Assembly (NCBI GenBank): GCA_024516035.1
Contig: CM044961.1
Coordinates: 7,743,796 to 7,807,795, forward strand
Origin: Bactericera cockerelli
Taxonomy: Eukaryota > Arthropoda > Insecta > Hemiptera > Triozidae
Direction of reading: 5' to 3'
Length of the DNA: 64,000 nt
Shown here: positions 44,101 to 57,065 of the stretch, piece by piece
Position numbering within the stretch: the stretch's first letter is position 1
How the letters are laid out: every line of letters starts with the position of its first letter
Made by a program: the position numbers and the translations under genes
Notes under the pieces: model-generated
Databases searched by the model: none
The model's input: only the letters and a program-made list of their open reading frames with translations
What the model was told of the DNA's origin: nothing

Positions 44101-47100
44101 CCCAAATTTTTTCAAGGGGTGGGGTTTTTTTTTTTCCAAAAAAAAAATTTTTTTTTTTTTTTTTTTTAATTTTTTTTTTTTTGAAAAATTTAAAATTTAA
44201 AATTTTTTTAAAAAATTTTCCTTAAAATTTTTTAAAAAAACATACCTACAAAATGTGCATTTTTTGGGTGGGGAATTTTTTTTTTCGGTCCCCAAAAAAA
44301 TTTTTTTTGGGCCCCCTTTCCCCCTAAGGCTTTTTTTTTTTAAGGGGGTTTTTCTCTAGAAACTCAAGGTGTTGTTTTTTTTTTTCAAAAAAAAAATTTT
44401 TTAGATTTGTTAGGGGGGTTTTTTTTTAATTTTTTACACAATTTTTTATCCTTTTTAGGTTTTTTTTTTTCCCCCCCCTTTTAAAAAAAACCGGATAAAA
44501 GGGGGGGGAAAAATGTAGGTTTTTTGAAAAATTTTTTTAATTTTTCCAATTTTACTAAATTTCCAAAATTTTGTTTAAAATTTTTTTTTTTTAAAAAAAA
44601 GGGGTTTACCTTTTTAAACCAGGGTTTTTTCAGAAAAAAACCTTAAAGGAAAAAACCCCCCCAAAAATTTTAAAGGTTTTTTTTATTTCATTTTTAAATT
44701 TTAAAATTAAAAAATTCTAATTTTTTTTTTTAAAAAAACTGTTTTTGGGGGGCCCAAAAAGGGCCCCCTTTTTTAATTGGGGAAAACGGAATGGACGTGG
44801 GGGCCCCCACCCCCCGCGATAAAAAGAAAAAAAGGGCCCCCAAAAGGGGTAGGTAAAAGTGACACACTTTTTCCCCGAAAAAGGGGCAAAAAGGGGGGGG
44901 TTTTTAACCCAGGGGCCCCAAACCCAAACGTGCTATTTTTCGTACAAAAAAAACCCCCCCATCACCCCCCCCCCAAAATCCCCTTTTCCCTTTTTTGTTT
45001 ACCAAATCTAAAATTTTTGGGGGGAAAATTTTTATTTTTTTTTTTTTTGTTTTTTTTTTTTTTTTTTTTTTTTTCATTTTAAGAAAATTTTTTTTTCTCG
45101 GGGGTTTTTTAAAAAAAAGATTATTTTTTTTTTTTTTTCATTTTTTTTTTTTTAAAGTAAAATTTTTGGATTTTTTAAAAAATTTTTTTTTTTCCTAAGA
45201 ATTTTAAAAAAAAAACCCTTTCCTTAAAGGAACCTAAAAATTTTTAAAAAAAAAAAAAAAACCCCCAAAAGAAAAAACCTGAAAATAAATTTTTTTTACT
45301 GATACAAAATACCAAAAACATTATAAGGGGTTAAAAACTTTTAAAAAAAATTTGGAAAATTTTTTTCTCCAAAAATTTTAAAGGGAATCAAACATAAAAA
45401 AGGGGTGAAAAACGTGGAATGAAAAAAGGAAAAAATTTTTTGGAAAAAAATTTTAGTAAGTAAAAATTTTTTTTCAAACCCCCCCGCAGGGGTTTTATGA
45501 CACCCCTTTTTTCCTTTTAAATTTTTTTGGGCCCCCCGGGAGCTGAGAGCTAAAAATTTTTAATGAAAATTTCCCCCCTTAAAAAATTAAAAAAACTTTT
45601 TGGGACACGTTTAAAAAAAGGAAAAAAAATATAAAAAAAAAAAATTTTTTTTTTTAGAAAAAATTTTTTTTTTTTTTGGGCAATTTTTTTTTAAAAATTT
45701 TTTTAAAAAAAATTTTCCCGGGGGCCTTTTTCCCCTATTCTTTAAAATTTTTTCCCCCGTTTTTTTGAAAAAATTTAAAAAAAAAATGCCCAAAAATTTT
45801 CCCCCTACCAATGTTTTTGTTAAAAACAAAAACCCGGGTGTAAAAAGGGGGAAAAAAATTTTTTCCCCCGGAAAAAAATAAAAAAGGGGAAAAAATTTTT
45901 CCCCCAAAAGGGCCCCGGGGAAAAATTTTTTCCCCGAAAAAAGGGGGGAAAAAATTCCCCCCCGGGGCGGGGAAAAAGGGAAAAACAAAGCTTCCCCCCC
46001 CCCCGGGGCCCCTTTTTAAAAAAAAGGGTTTTCCCCTTTTTCAGCTGAAAAATTTTGGAAAAACGATTTGAGTAATCCCCAGGGGCCCCCCCGTTTTTAA
46101 AAACGTGGGGGAAAAAAAAACCCCCAACCCCCACCTAAAAAAACCCCCCCCCAAAGCCCCCACTCCCCAAAAAAGAAGCAGTGGAATTTTTTTTTGGAAA
46201 ATTTTCCCCTTTTTAAAAATTTTTTGGTTTAAATTTTTGAAAAAAAAAATTTTTTTTTTTGGGGAAAAAAAAAGGGGGATTTTTTTGTTTCGGGTTTTTT
46301 TTTTTGGTGAAAAAAATTTTGATATCTTTGGGGGGTTTTTTTTTTTTAAAATTTTTTAATTTTTTAAAATTTTTGTTTTTTTTTAAAAATTTTTTTTTTT
46401 ATTTTTAAAAACCCCCGGGTTTAAAATTTTAAAAAGGCCCTACAAACCCCTGTTTTTTTAAAAAAACCCCTTTTTAGCAAAAAAATTTTGGGGGAAAACC
46501 CCCTTTAAAAAAACTTTAAAACCCGGGGGAAAAATTTTTTTTTTTTTATTGAAAAAAAATTTGGGAAAAAAAAGACCCCCCCGACACGGGAAAAATTTTT
46601 TTTTTTAAAAAACCCCCAAAAAAAAGATGGGAGAAAATTTCTTTTTAAAAAAAAACCCAATTTTTAAAAAAAAAATTTTCCCCCAAAAAATTTTTAAAAA
46701 AAAATTTTTAAAGGAAAATCATCCAAAAAAATTTTCGACCCCCCTTTCCCCCGCAAAAAGGGGGAGTTTTTCGAAAAACAAAAATTTAGCCGGAAAAAAA
46801 AAAAGGGGAAATTTTTAAAAATTTTAAAATTGAAATTTTTAAAGACTAAAAAAAAACAAAAAATTTTAAAAACAAAAAAAAAACAAAAAAACCCAAAACC
46901 AAAAAAAAAAATTTGCTCCCCAAAAAAAAAAAAAAAAATTTTTTTTAAATCTTGGGTTTTTAAATTTTTTAAAAAAAAAAAAAAAACGAATTTTTTTTTT
47001 GCCCGGAAAAACCCCCCCAAAATTTTTTGAGACACGAAGTGAACGATGAGGATTTAAAACTCTAAACTGAAAGGGGAAAAAAAAAAAGGGGGGTTAGGGG

Positions 47101-47778
47101 AAAAAGGGGGGGGCATTTTTTTTCGGACAAAAAGGGAGAGAGAACGGGGGGGTGTTTTTTGGGGGGACAGAAACCCCGGGCAAGCAGGCCTGGCCATGCC
47201 CCCCAAGGGCCCCCGTCGTTTTGGGAAAAACCCCCCCAAAAATTTTGCCCCCCCCCAAAAACCCCCCCAATTTTCCCTATTTTTGGGCCTACCCCCCCCA
47301 AAACCCCCCCAAAACCTTTTCCCTTTAAAAAGAAAAGGGGGAATCTGAAGAAACCCCCGGGTTTTTTTTGGGGTTTTTAAAATTTTCCCTTTTTCCCCAT
47401 GAGCCCCTTAAAAGGAAAAGGGGGAAATTTTGGGGCCCTTTTGGCAAAAAAATTTTTTCCCTTTTAAAAAAATTTTTTTTAAATTCCCCCCGGGGGAATT
47501 TTTTTTGGTTTTTAAAAAAAATTTTTTGGGGGGGAAATTTTTCAGAAAAATTTTTTCCCCCAAAAAGAAAATTTTTTTTTAAAAAAAAATTTAGGGGGTT
47601 TTTTTTTTAAAAAGCTAAGGGGGGGTTTTTTTTAAAAAGGGAAAAAAGCTCACGGGGGAAATTTTTAAAAAACCCCCCGGGACCCCCCAAAAAAAACCAC
47701 AACCCCAAAAAAAAAAAAAAAAATTTTAAAAAAACCCCCAAAAAAGCGCCTATGGGGGTTTTTTTTCCTTTGGGGAAA

Positions 47779-47810
<32 letters not shown>

Positions 47811-50800
47811 TAGTTTTTTTCACAGCCTTTTTTTTTTTCCCCAAACCCGGGAAACGGGGGCAAAAGTAGACGCTTGTGGTCTTGGGGAAGGGGGGCCCCC
47901 CCCCTATATGCCCCCCCTGAGGGGCAAATGACACAAAATTTCCCCCCTTTTTGGGGGCGGGGGAAAAAACCCCCCGGAAAAAATACCCCTTTTTAAAACC
48001 CCTTTTTTAAAAACCAAAAAATTTTGAATAAAAAAATTTTTTTTTTGGGGGGGGGTTTCAAACCCCGGGCCCCCTTTCCCCCCAAAGACAAGCAAAATGC
48101 AAAAACCCCTTTGGGCTTTTCGTGCGTTTAAATTTTTTCCCCCAGGATTTTTTTTTTTTTAAAAAATGGGGGAAAAAATTTCCCTTTTGGGGGAGTGTAA
48201 AAAAAATTAACACTAGAAAAAAAAAAAAAAATTAATTTCAACTGCCCCAAACCCCCAAAAGGGGGCCCCCTTTAAAAAAACCCTTTTGGTCTTAATTTTA
48301 AAAAAAAAAAAAACACCCCCAAAAGGGTTTTTTACTTTTTTCCCAATTGAAAAAAAAAACCCCGGGTTTCCCCTTTAAAAAAAAACAAAAAAAGGGGAAA
48401 CCCTTTCCCCTAATTTTTAAAAAAAACCCCCCTTTTCCCCAATACAATCCCCCTTTTTTTCCCAATTTTGCCCCCCCTTTCCCGAGGGGCCCCCATATTT
48501 TTCACGGGGGGGAAAAGGCCCTTCAAAATAAAAAAGCTAATTTCCCCTTTAAAATTTTTTAATTTTTAAAACAAAAAAAAATTTCATCAGGGAAAAAGAA
48601 AAAAAAATTTAAAATTTTAAAAACCCCATTAAAAAAAAGGGCCCCGGGGTGACTTTAAAGTGTGTGTTTACCCTTTTCCCCGTTTTTAAACCCCTCTCAC
48701 CTTTCTTGCAAAAGGAAAAATTTCCCCCCCCCCCCCCGAAAACAGAAATCAGAACTTCCAAATTCACATTTCCCGGGTTTTTAATTGACCGAGGGCAATC
48801 TCCTGGGGGCCCCCAAATTTTGTTGTTTCCCGGGGGCTTTCCCCCGGCAAATGGGAATTTAATGATCTTCCCCCTTCCCGGGAAACCCTGGTGCAGGAGT
48901 TTTTCAGGTCCCGGGGGATAAACCCGGAAACCCGTTTTTCAGGATATTTTTGCAAGGTTTAAAGGGCTGGGGGAGGAATTTTTGAAAGAAACTTTTTTGA
49001 TTAACAATACTTTCCCTACAGTCAACCTGGTTTTTTTTTATTTACCATAATAAAAAATTCAATTTTGAACCCATGTTGGTCCCTTTTTAAAAAACTTTTT
49101 TTTACAGGGGTATCAGGAATTTTGAAAAATTTTGAAATATGGGGTTTTAAAATTTTTTTTTTTTTCTATTCCCAGGGGCCCTTTTTTGGTTTTGGATCCC
49201 CAAAATTTTTGGGGGGAAGGAAAATTTTTAAAAGGGGGAGGACCCGGGAATTCCAATTTAAAAGAAAAATTTTTCTTTAAAAATTTTCCCCCAACCGGGG
49301 TTTTGGGATTTTCCAAATTAAAATTAAAGAAAAAATAATTTCCGGTTTTGGAAAAAAATTTTGATTAAAATTTTTTCAAAAAAAATTTCCAAAATTTTTA
49401 TCCTTTTTCCCTTTCCCCCATTTTTTCCCCAACCCCCCTGAAAATTTCCCGTACCCGTAAAAAAAGGGCCCCGATTCTTCCCCAATTTTTTAAAAAAAAC
49501 GGGTATTGGAAAATCAACTTTCTATGCCCTCAGGAAATCACACCCAAAAAAACAAACAAAAAAAACCCCAAAAAAATACAAAATTTTGACTGAAAATATT
49601 AAAGAGCATTTTTTTCCCTCAGGTGCCCCCCGGGCCATTTTAAATTTAACCCCCCATTATGGTTTTTGAGCCAAAATGTAGACTTTTGGAAAACAGTTTT
49701 TTTCCTTTTGCAATTCCCGGCGACGGGGTTAAGAAAGCAACGACCCTTTCCCCCAGTGTGTGCAGCAGAAACCCCGGGCACATTTCACTTGAATAAAAAG
49801 AAAAAAACCCCCAGTGCCCCCCCAGAGAGGGTTTTATAAAAACTTTGCTAAAAGAAAGACAAAGAGTTTCCCCCCCGATTCCCGAATCCAATGGGGAAAA
49901 ATAAATGCAACGTCCCAAAACAAAATGTAAAACAAAAACTTGGGCAAAAGGGAAAAATTTCACTTGGTATTCTTGGTAATTTTTTTAAGTAATAAAAAAT
50001 AATATCGTCTTTTTTTTAAAATGCCCAAATTAGGGAAATATTTTGTCCCCCTTATTTCCCGCAGTAAAAAACCCAAAAAGTAATTTTTTACGTGGGGAAA
50101 AATCCCCCCAAAAGCTGGGAGTATAAAATTGTCTTTTCCCGGCGGGTTTCCCAACCCCCCGGAAACCTTTTTTGGGAAAATTTTCCCCGGGTTCCCCCCA
50201 CAGGGCGGGCCCTTTTTACCCCCTGAGCTAAAAGGGGGCAGACTTTTTTTCCCAAAAAGAAAAAACCCTTTAATCCCCAAATTTTTTTTTTTATTCCGAT
50301 CTAGTGGGGCAAACCCCCTAAACCCGGGGGGATGTAGGACTCGGCACTCAGTTTAACCTTTTAAAAGGTTGAAAAAAAAAGATTTTTCTTACAACTTGAA
50401 TTTTTTTTAAAAAAACCCTAATTTTAACCCAGACTTTTTGAAGTCAAATGATTTTATAAAACTGAATTTTTTCCCGGGGTAAAAGCTTTTCCCCCGTGGC
50501 AGGATAAAATGAACCCACGCATACAAAGTTTTCCCCTTTATCAAAATTCCCTGGCAGTGGAAGGGTTTAGGAAATTTAAAAGGGAGTTTAAAATTTTTCC
50601 CCATTAAAAAAAACATGGGAAATTTAAATTTCATGATCCCCTGATAAGGGCCCCCCCTTTTTTTAAACACCAAAGGTTTAAACCAAAGGGTAGGCAGGTG
50701 TCCCGGGGTTTTCCCAAAATGAATTTAAGCAAGATCCCGGTTGGGTTTTTTTTTTTTTGATAAGGGAAATCGAATGGGAAGAAAATTTTTTTGGGGACAT

Positions 50801-51147
50801 TCCCAAAAAAAAAATTAAAGAAAAATTTTTTAAGAAAAAAGAATAGGATTTTTTTTTAAATTTGGGCGAGAAAAAATCAAAAAAACACAATTAAAAAAAT
50901 TCCAAAAACACTCCTTTTTAAAAGAAAAACTCCCTTAAAAAAAACGAAAAGTTTGTTTAGGGAACAACCCCCCGTTTTTTATAAAACAAAAAAAAAAATT
51001 TAAAACCCCAACAAAAACAAAACATAGAAAGCACATGTTTTTCCAATGCCTCGTGTTGAACTGCGTGGACAGTAAGTTATAGAAAAATTTTTTTTTCCTT
51101 TTTTATTTCCTGAAAGGTAAAAAGAAAGAAATTTTTTTTCGGGCCCC

Positions 51148-51178
<31 letters not shown>

Positions 51179-54100
51179 TATAAAAATGTTGGGGGCAATT
51201 GAAAGCTCATATATTAACATCCCCCTTCTCCCAAAACCCCCCAAAAAAAACAAAAAAAAAAAAACAAAAACAAACACACATATTATCATTTTTTCAGAAA
51301 TTTTAGGAGAGAAAGAGACAAACGAAAGGGAAAAGCAGCCATTTTACGAACGTGTGTACAAGTGGAAAAAAAAGTACCCCCCCCCGGGTCTTCTGTGCGA
51401 AAATTTAAAATTTTTCCTACGCCTTCTGTGCTCTTTAGAGTGTCCCCAAAAACTGGGGGGCCTTTTTCGCAGAAAGGGGGGCTTTTTCTGTAGCCGAAAC
51501 AATTCCCCAGATGAAATTTCCATTTTTTGGGTGATGATTTGGGGGGGTTATGAAAAGAAGGCAAGGAATTTGGGGTTTTTTTGATGATTTGACAATAAAA
51601 ATTGAAAGGATGGTTTTTGATAGGGGGCGAAAAATTTCTTTAAAGTTTTTCTGATGACCCCTTTTTTGGTAAAAATTGATAAAAATGTTAAAGAATTTTT
51701 TTTTGCTGGGTTTTAAAATTTTTATGATGATGAAAATGTTTTTTATATTGTTAATGATTTTTTTTGCTGATTTTTAAATTTGTTGAAGTTTTAATATTTT
51801 TGTTTTTTTTTGGAATTTAAAAATTTTTTAAAAGAAAAAATTCCGGGAAAGGGTTTTTTTTTTTTTCCGGAAAAAGTTTTTGGAAAAGGTTTGGTTTTTA
51901 ATTTAAAAAAACCAATTAAAAAACCAAAAGGGTGCTATAAATTTAATTTTATAAAAGAAAACTTGCCCGTCATGGCAAAAGTTTTTCCCGAAGATGGAAG
52001 TAAATGGAACAATAATGTTTCGGTTTTGGGACAAATTTTTGCCCGGCGTTTTACCCTTTGCTAACGTTTTTTCCCCAAAAAAAAGTTTTTTGCATAAATT
52101 TTTTTTTCTTCCCCTACTCTGTTTATTTTTCTTCCCCCTTCCTTTTTGTTTGAATTTTTCATTTTTAAAGTGGAATTTTGGTTTTAAAGGGGGGGGTTTC
52201 ATCAAAAATGGTAAAAATAAAAACATACCTGATATTTTTGCGGGCATTTTTAGTGTGGGTTTTTGGGAAAATATTTTTTTTCTGAACGATCTCCTTGGGT
52301 TGAAACTCAATATACTACTCCCAATTTTTGGGGACTTTTTAAACGGGAAAAAACAAATATCCTTTTTTTTAGAAAAAAATATGGAACCCTTTTAGGAAAA
52401 AAGAAAAAAGGTTTAAAAATAAATTTTTTTTTACTTTTGGCCTTTTTTTTTTCCAAAAGGTTTTTCGTTTTCAAAAAGAATTTATTAAAAAAAAATCGGG
52501 TTTTTTTAGCCAAACCCCAAAAGGGATTTTGGCCCCATCCCCAAACCCCAATCAAACAAAAACACAATTTATCAAAAGTTTTTTTTTTCATCCTGCGAAA
52601 AGCTCCCAACCCAAAAAACCAATCCCTTTTGGAATTTGTTGAACTACAATATTTCAAATGACCCCGGGGGTGATCAACCCCAAAAAAAAAACAGTCCAAA
52701 ACCCCAAAATCCCCTTCCCCGAAAAAAACAAACATCCCAACCTACCAAAAATTTCACGTTTTACTTTTTTTCAACCCGTGGAAAAATGAGAAAGACCTCC
52801 CCATCCGGGTCTCTAGGTTTTTTTCTCAACATCCAATTCCCTCAACGAGAACCCAATTTTTTTTCCTTTTTCCCCCAAACCCTCAAAAAATAGTCCCCCT
52901 CAACAAAAACCACCTTTAATATTTTTCCAAAAGTCGTCCTTGGGGAAAACATCATCAATCCAGCCCAGGGAGGCCCAAAAAGCAAAAAAAACCATTAAGG
53001 GAAAGGGATTTGAAAACAAAAAGCCCCACGGAAAAAGAAAACTTTTTTAATGTACCAATTTTTAGGGGGGAATTGGGGCCGGTGTGCTTTTTCCCCTTCG
53101 AGAGAAACTTTTTGAATAAAAACCCCCGGGGTGGTCCGGGGGGTCCAAATCTATGTGTCGGGGTTTATAAAGTTTTTGGGCTGAGGGGGAAATGACTCCC
53201 GGTTTTTGTTTTTTTTCCGGCCGCCCCAAAGAAAATTTGAAAGGAAATTTAGGTTTTCCCCAGTTAATTTTTTCCTGTGTTGGCAGGATTTAGTGTGAGA
53301 AAGGGGGGAGCAGGGGCCCCATTTTTTTTAAATCTGGAAAAATTTAATTTTGGGCCCAAAAACCCATCAACCAAATTTTTACTGTAAATCGTAGGGAAAT
53401 TTTTTTTGGGAGGTAAAAGTAGTTTGTAAAAAACGAAGGGAAACCTTGAAAATTTTTTTAAAAGGGAAAACCCCCCCTTTAAAAAAATTTTTGAAACAGT
53501 TGATAAAGTGGGTTCGTTTTTTAAAAAAAGGGCCCTTTCCCAAAATTTTAATTTTTTCAAGGAAAAATTTTCCCATTAAAACAATGTAAGAGTTAATTTT
53601 TTCAAAAAATGGCAAAACCCTTTTTTTTTCCTTTAGGTGCCCCCTTTAAAGAAAAAATAATACATTTTCCTGGTTTTTTCTTTTTTATTCTAATAAAAAG
53701 GGGTATGATTTTAGTTGGATTTTTAAAGGCATAACATACCTTTAAAACCAAAAGGGTTTATGGATAAAATTCCCCCAAACAAAGGCCCACTGACGGGTTT
53801 AGTTTGTTTTAAGGGCAACCCCGGGGATCTTTTTCCAAAAAAAATCCCAAATTAAATGGGGTTTTGTTTTTACAATTTCCCCAAAGGGGAGTTCAAAGAA
53901 CTTGGGTTTTTTTTGGTCCCCCGGGGGAAACATTCCCAAAAACCTTATTTTTGCCCCCTCCCCGCTAAAAACCCCTCACAAGAGCAACAAACCACCACCC
54001 GCCCCCTTCTAAAAGAAGCTTTTTTGCCCCAAAATTCGAAGCCTAGCAAATCGAACAAAGGCCCACAAACCGGGGCGATCACAAAATTGGGTGCTCGGAA

Positions 54101-57002
54101 AAATCAAAGGGGGGCCCTTTGGGCCCCCCCAATCGGGCTGGGGCCCCCTCGATTTTTTTTGAAATTTTTCCGGGGAATTGGGGAAAAACAACAAAAAAAA
54201 GGTAGCCCCTTTCTCAATAAATTCCCTCCAACAGCGGCGAGGCGAGAATTTTTATATAAAACAAACACACAAAACCAAAATGTGTTTCCCCCCCTTAAAT
54301 ACTAGATTTGGGGTAAGCTAAATAACCCCAGATTTTTAAATTTTTAAATACAGTGGAAAGGCCAAAACAAGGTGATACTAAAAAAACAAATGGGAAACCG
54401 GGAAACCCACTATCCCCCAAAAAAACAAAAAAAGATAAAGAAAATTTATGGGGTTAAATTGGGACATTTGGGGGTTTCCTTTTAGCGATGGATTTCCCAT
54501 TTTAAACCCGAGCCCCGGGAAAAAAAAAAAATAATTATAATTTTAAAAAAAAAAAAAACCTTGGGAATTTTTAGATTAAAACTAGAACTTGAAAAAATTT
54601 TTTTTTTGGGAAAAATAAATTAAAAAACTTTTTATTTTATCCGGGGAACCCTTTTGGGGTTTTTTGAATGCCCCGCATATTAAAAAATTTTAATTTTTTA
54701 CATCTATTTTGATTTTTTAAAATATAAAAAAAATTTTGAAACAAGGGGTTAAAAAAAAAAAACTTTTTAAAAAAAAAAAAATTCTAAAAAATTTAATTTT
54801 TTTTTTTTCCAATTTGGAAGATTTTTAAAAAAACTGCAAAATTTGCCCAAAAAGGGTTTCCCCACCCCCCCCCTTTCCCCAACCCCCCACAAACCCCATT
54901 GGAATTTCCCCCAAAACTTACCAACCAAAAAATCAAACAATTTAAAAATGGTCCGGCTAATTTTTATTTATTCTATTCCCCCGGGTGGAAAAATTTTTAA
55001 AATTTATGGGAAAGAAAGAGACACCCAACTTTAAAACACTTCGCGGAAAAAAAATTTTTTCCCCCGCATTTTGGTGTCGGGTCCTTTTTGGGGGGGCTAT
55101 TTTTCACGTACATGATTATTTCTAATTTCCCTCTGAAGGGAATATTCAACATATTCGTAAATAATTTTTTTTGTTTGTAAATTAGACCAACCACACCCTA
55201 TAAAATACTTAGTATTTTTCCCCTACACAATTTAAATTCCCTATAGCTTAAAGGTGCTAGAATGGAATTTGTGTGAAAATAAAGGGGAACCCTCGGGGAG
55301 CATTTTTATAAAAAGTTCATATGGGGAAAAAGGGTTAAATTTAAATTAAATTTTTATTTCAAATTTTTTTTAAAAGGGGGCCCAGATGCGGGGGGGGCGA
55401 AAAAAGGGTGGAGTAAAAATTTAGGTAAAAAATTTTTTAAAAAATACTTTTTTTTTTTAAAGTTTTCCAGTAAATTTTTTTTAACAAAAAAAAACTTTTA
55501 ATTTAAAAAGGGCAATAAGGTTTTAAAAAACCCAAACCCCCCAAAAGATTTCGAATCCTTGTGCTTTTTTGGGGTAGTGGGGGTTTCTATAAGGGTTCCC
55601 AAAACCCCCCAAAAACTTTAATGGGGCTTTTCCCCCGATTTTTCCCCCCCTCTTTTTTTTTTTTTTTAAAATTTTTTTTCTTTTTCCCTTTTCCCCATAA
55701 AAAGGGGAAAAAAATGGAATCCCCCCCAAAAAAAAGGGGTTTTTTGGTTCTTGAAAGGTTTTGAAACCTTTGGGAAAATTGAAAAAAAAAAAAAAAAACA
55801 AACCCGCATTTTGGGGACCAAACCCCAAAACATTGGGGGAAAAAGGGCCTAAATTTTTCCCCCAAACAATTCCCCAATCAGTGACCCCTCCAAAAAATCC
55901 GCAAAACCCCCTTTCTTTTTTTGTCCCCAAAAAATTTTTCAAATTCAAAAAGAAAAAACCCCTGGCCCCCCCGGAAAAAAGCAAAAAAAAATTTTTCCCA
56001 AACGGGAAAAAAAATTTTTTTTACCCCTTTTTAAAGGTTTTTTTGGGGATTTTTTTCGAGTGAGGGGTTTCTTTAAAAAAAACCCCGTTTTTTCAGAAAA
56101 TTTGACCCTGGCCCTAAGGCCAAATGACCGTCCTGAAAAACCTTAAAAAACCCTTACCCCCGTGTTTTTGGGTTTTCAAGGTTTTTTGGGCTGTCCGATG
56201 CGGGGCCACAAAATACGGACAAACCAAAACACTTTTCCCCCGAATCAAAAAGGTTTTGGGGGGGGGCCTTTTGGGTCAACCCCCTATCCCCAAGTAAAAA
56301 CGCTACCATTTTTGTTACTCCTCCCCCCCGCATGTAAGCAAAAATTTTTCCCCCCCCTTTTCTCTCCCCCCTCCTCTCTCCTTCCATTTGGTTTACCCTT
56401 TTGATCTTTAAAACAGAAAAGAAACCAAAGGACTCCCCAAAATTTATTACTCCAATCCCCCAGAGAGGGGAAAAAAAAAAGAGTGGGGGTGTGGGAGAGA
56501 GAGAGAGAAACCCCCTTTTAAGCACAAAATTTTTTTAAAATTTGAATTTTAAAGGGAAAAGGTTTTTTGAGGGGGGATTAAACCCCCGGAAATCCCTCCT
56601 AAAAATTAGAAAAAATTAAAAACTGGTAACTTTAAAATTCCAAAATCCCCGGGAAAAAAAAATAAAAGGGGGGGCGGAAAATAATAGAAACCATTTTTAA
56701 AAGAGAAAACCCCCCCTTTTTGTTTTAAAAAGAGAACCCCGGGGGTTTTACTAGAAAAAAAATCCCCTTTAAAAAAAAAAAAATTTTTCCCCTTGGGTTT
56801 TTAAAAGGAAAAAAAATTTTTTAAAAAAAAAGGAAGAACAAAATTTTGTAACCCTGTACCCACACTTTCCCCGTTCCCACCGGGAAAAAAAAGCGAAAAC
56901 GAAAAAATGGCGAAACCTTTCCCTCATGGGAAACCCAATTCTAGGGTTTCCCTCGAAAGCCAAAAAAATTTTTTAAACACCCCCCGAAACCCACCCCAGT
57001 TT

Positions 57003-57065
57003 TTGAACGATAAGACCGGACTTGTAACCCGGAGGTCGGTGGTTTTAAGTCCCCCGGGTTTTAAA
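57003..57065 (+). mobile_element. tRNA-Thr-like SINE head inside corrupted sequence
   Basis: gaacgataag, ccggacttgtaaccc, ggaggtcggtggtt and aagtcccc follow the family-B order, with runs lengthened (ggttttaagtccccc for ggttcaagtcc). It shows that block 2 hides real genomic DNA. Confidence 0.65.
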
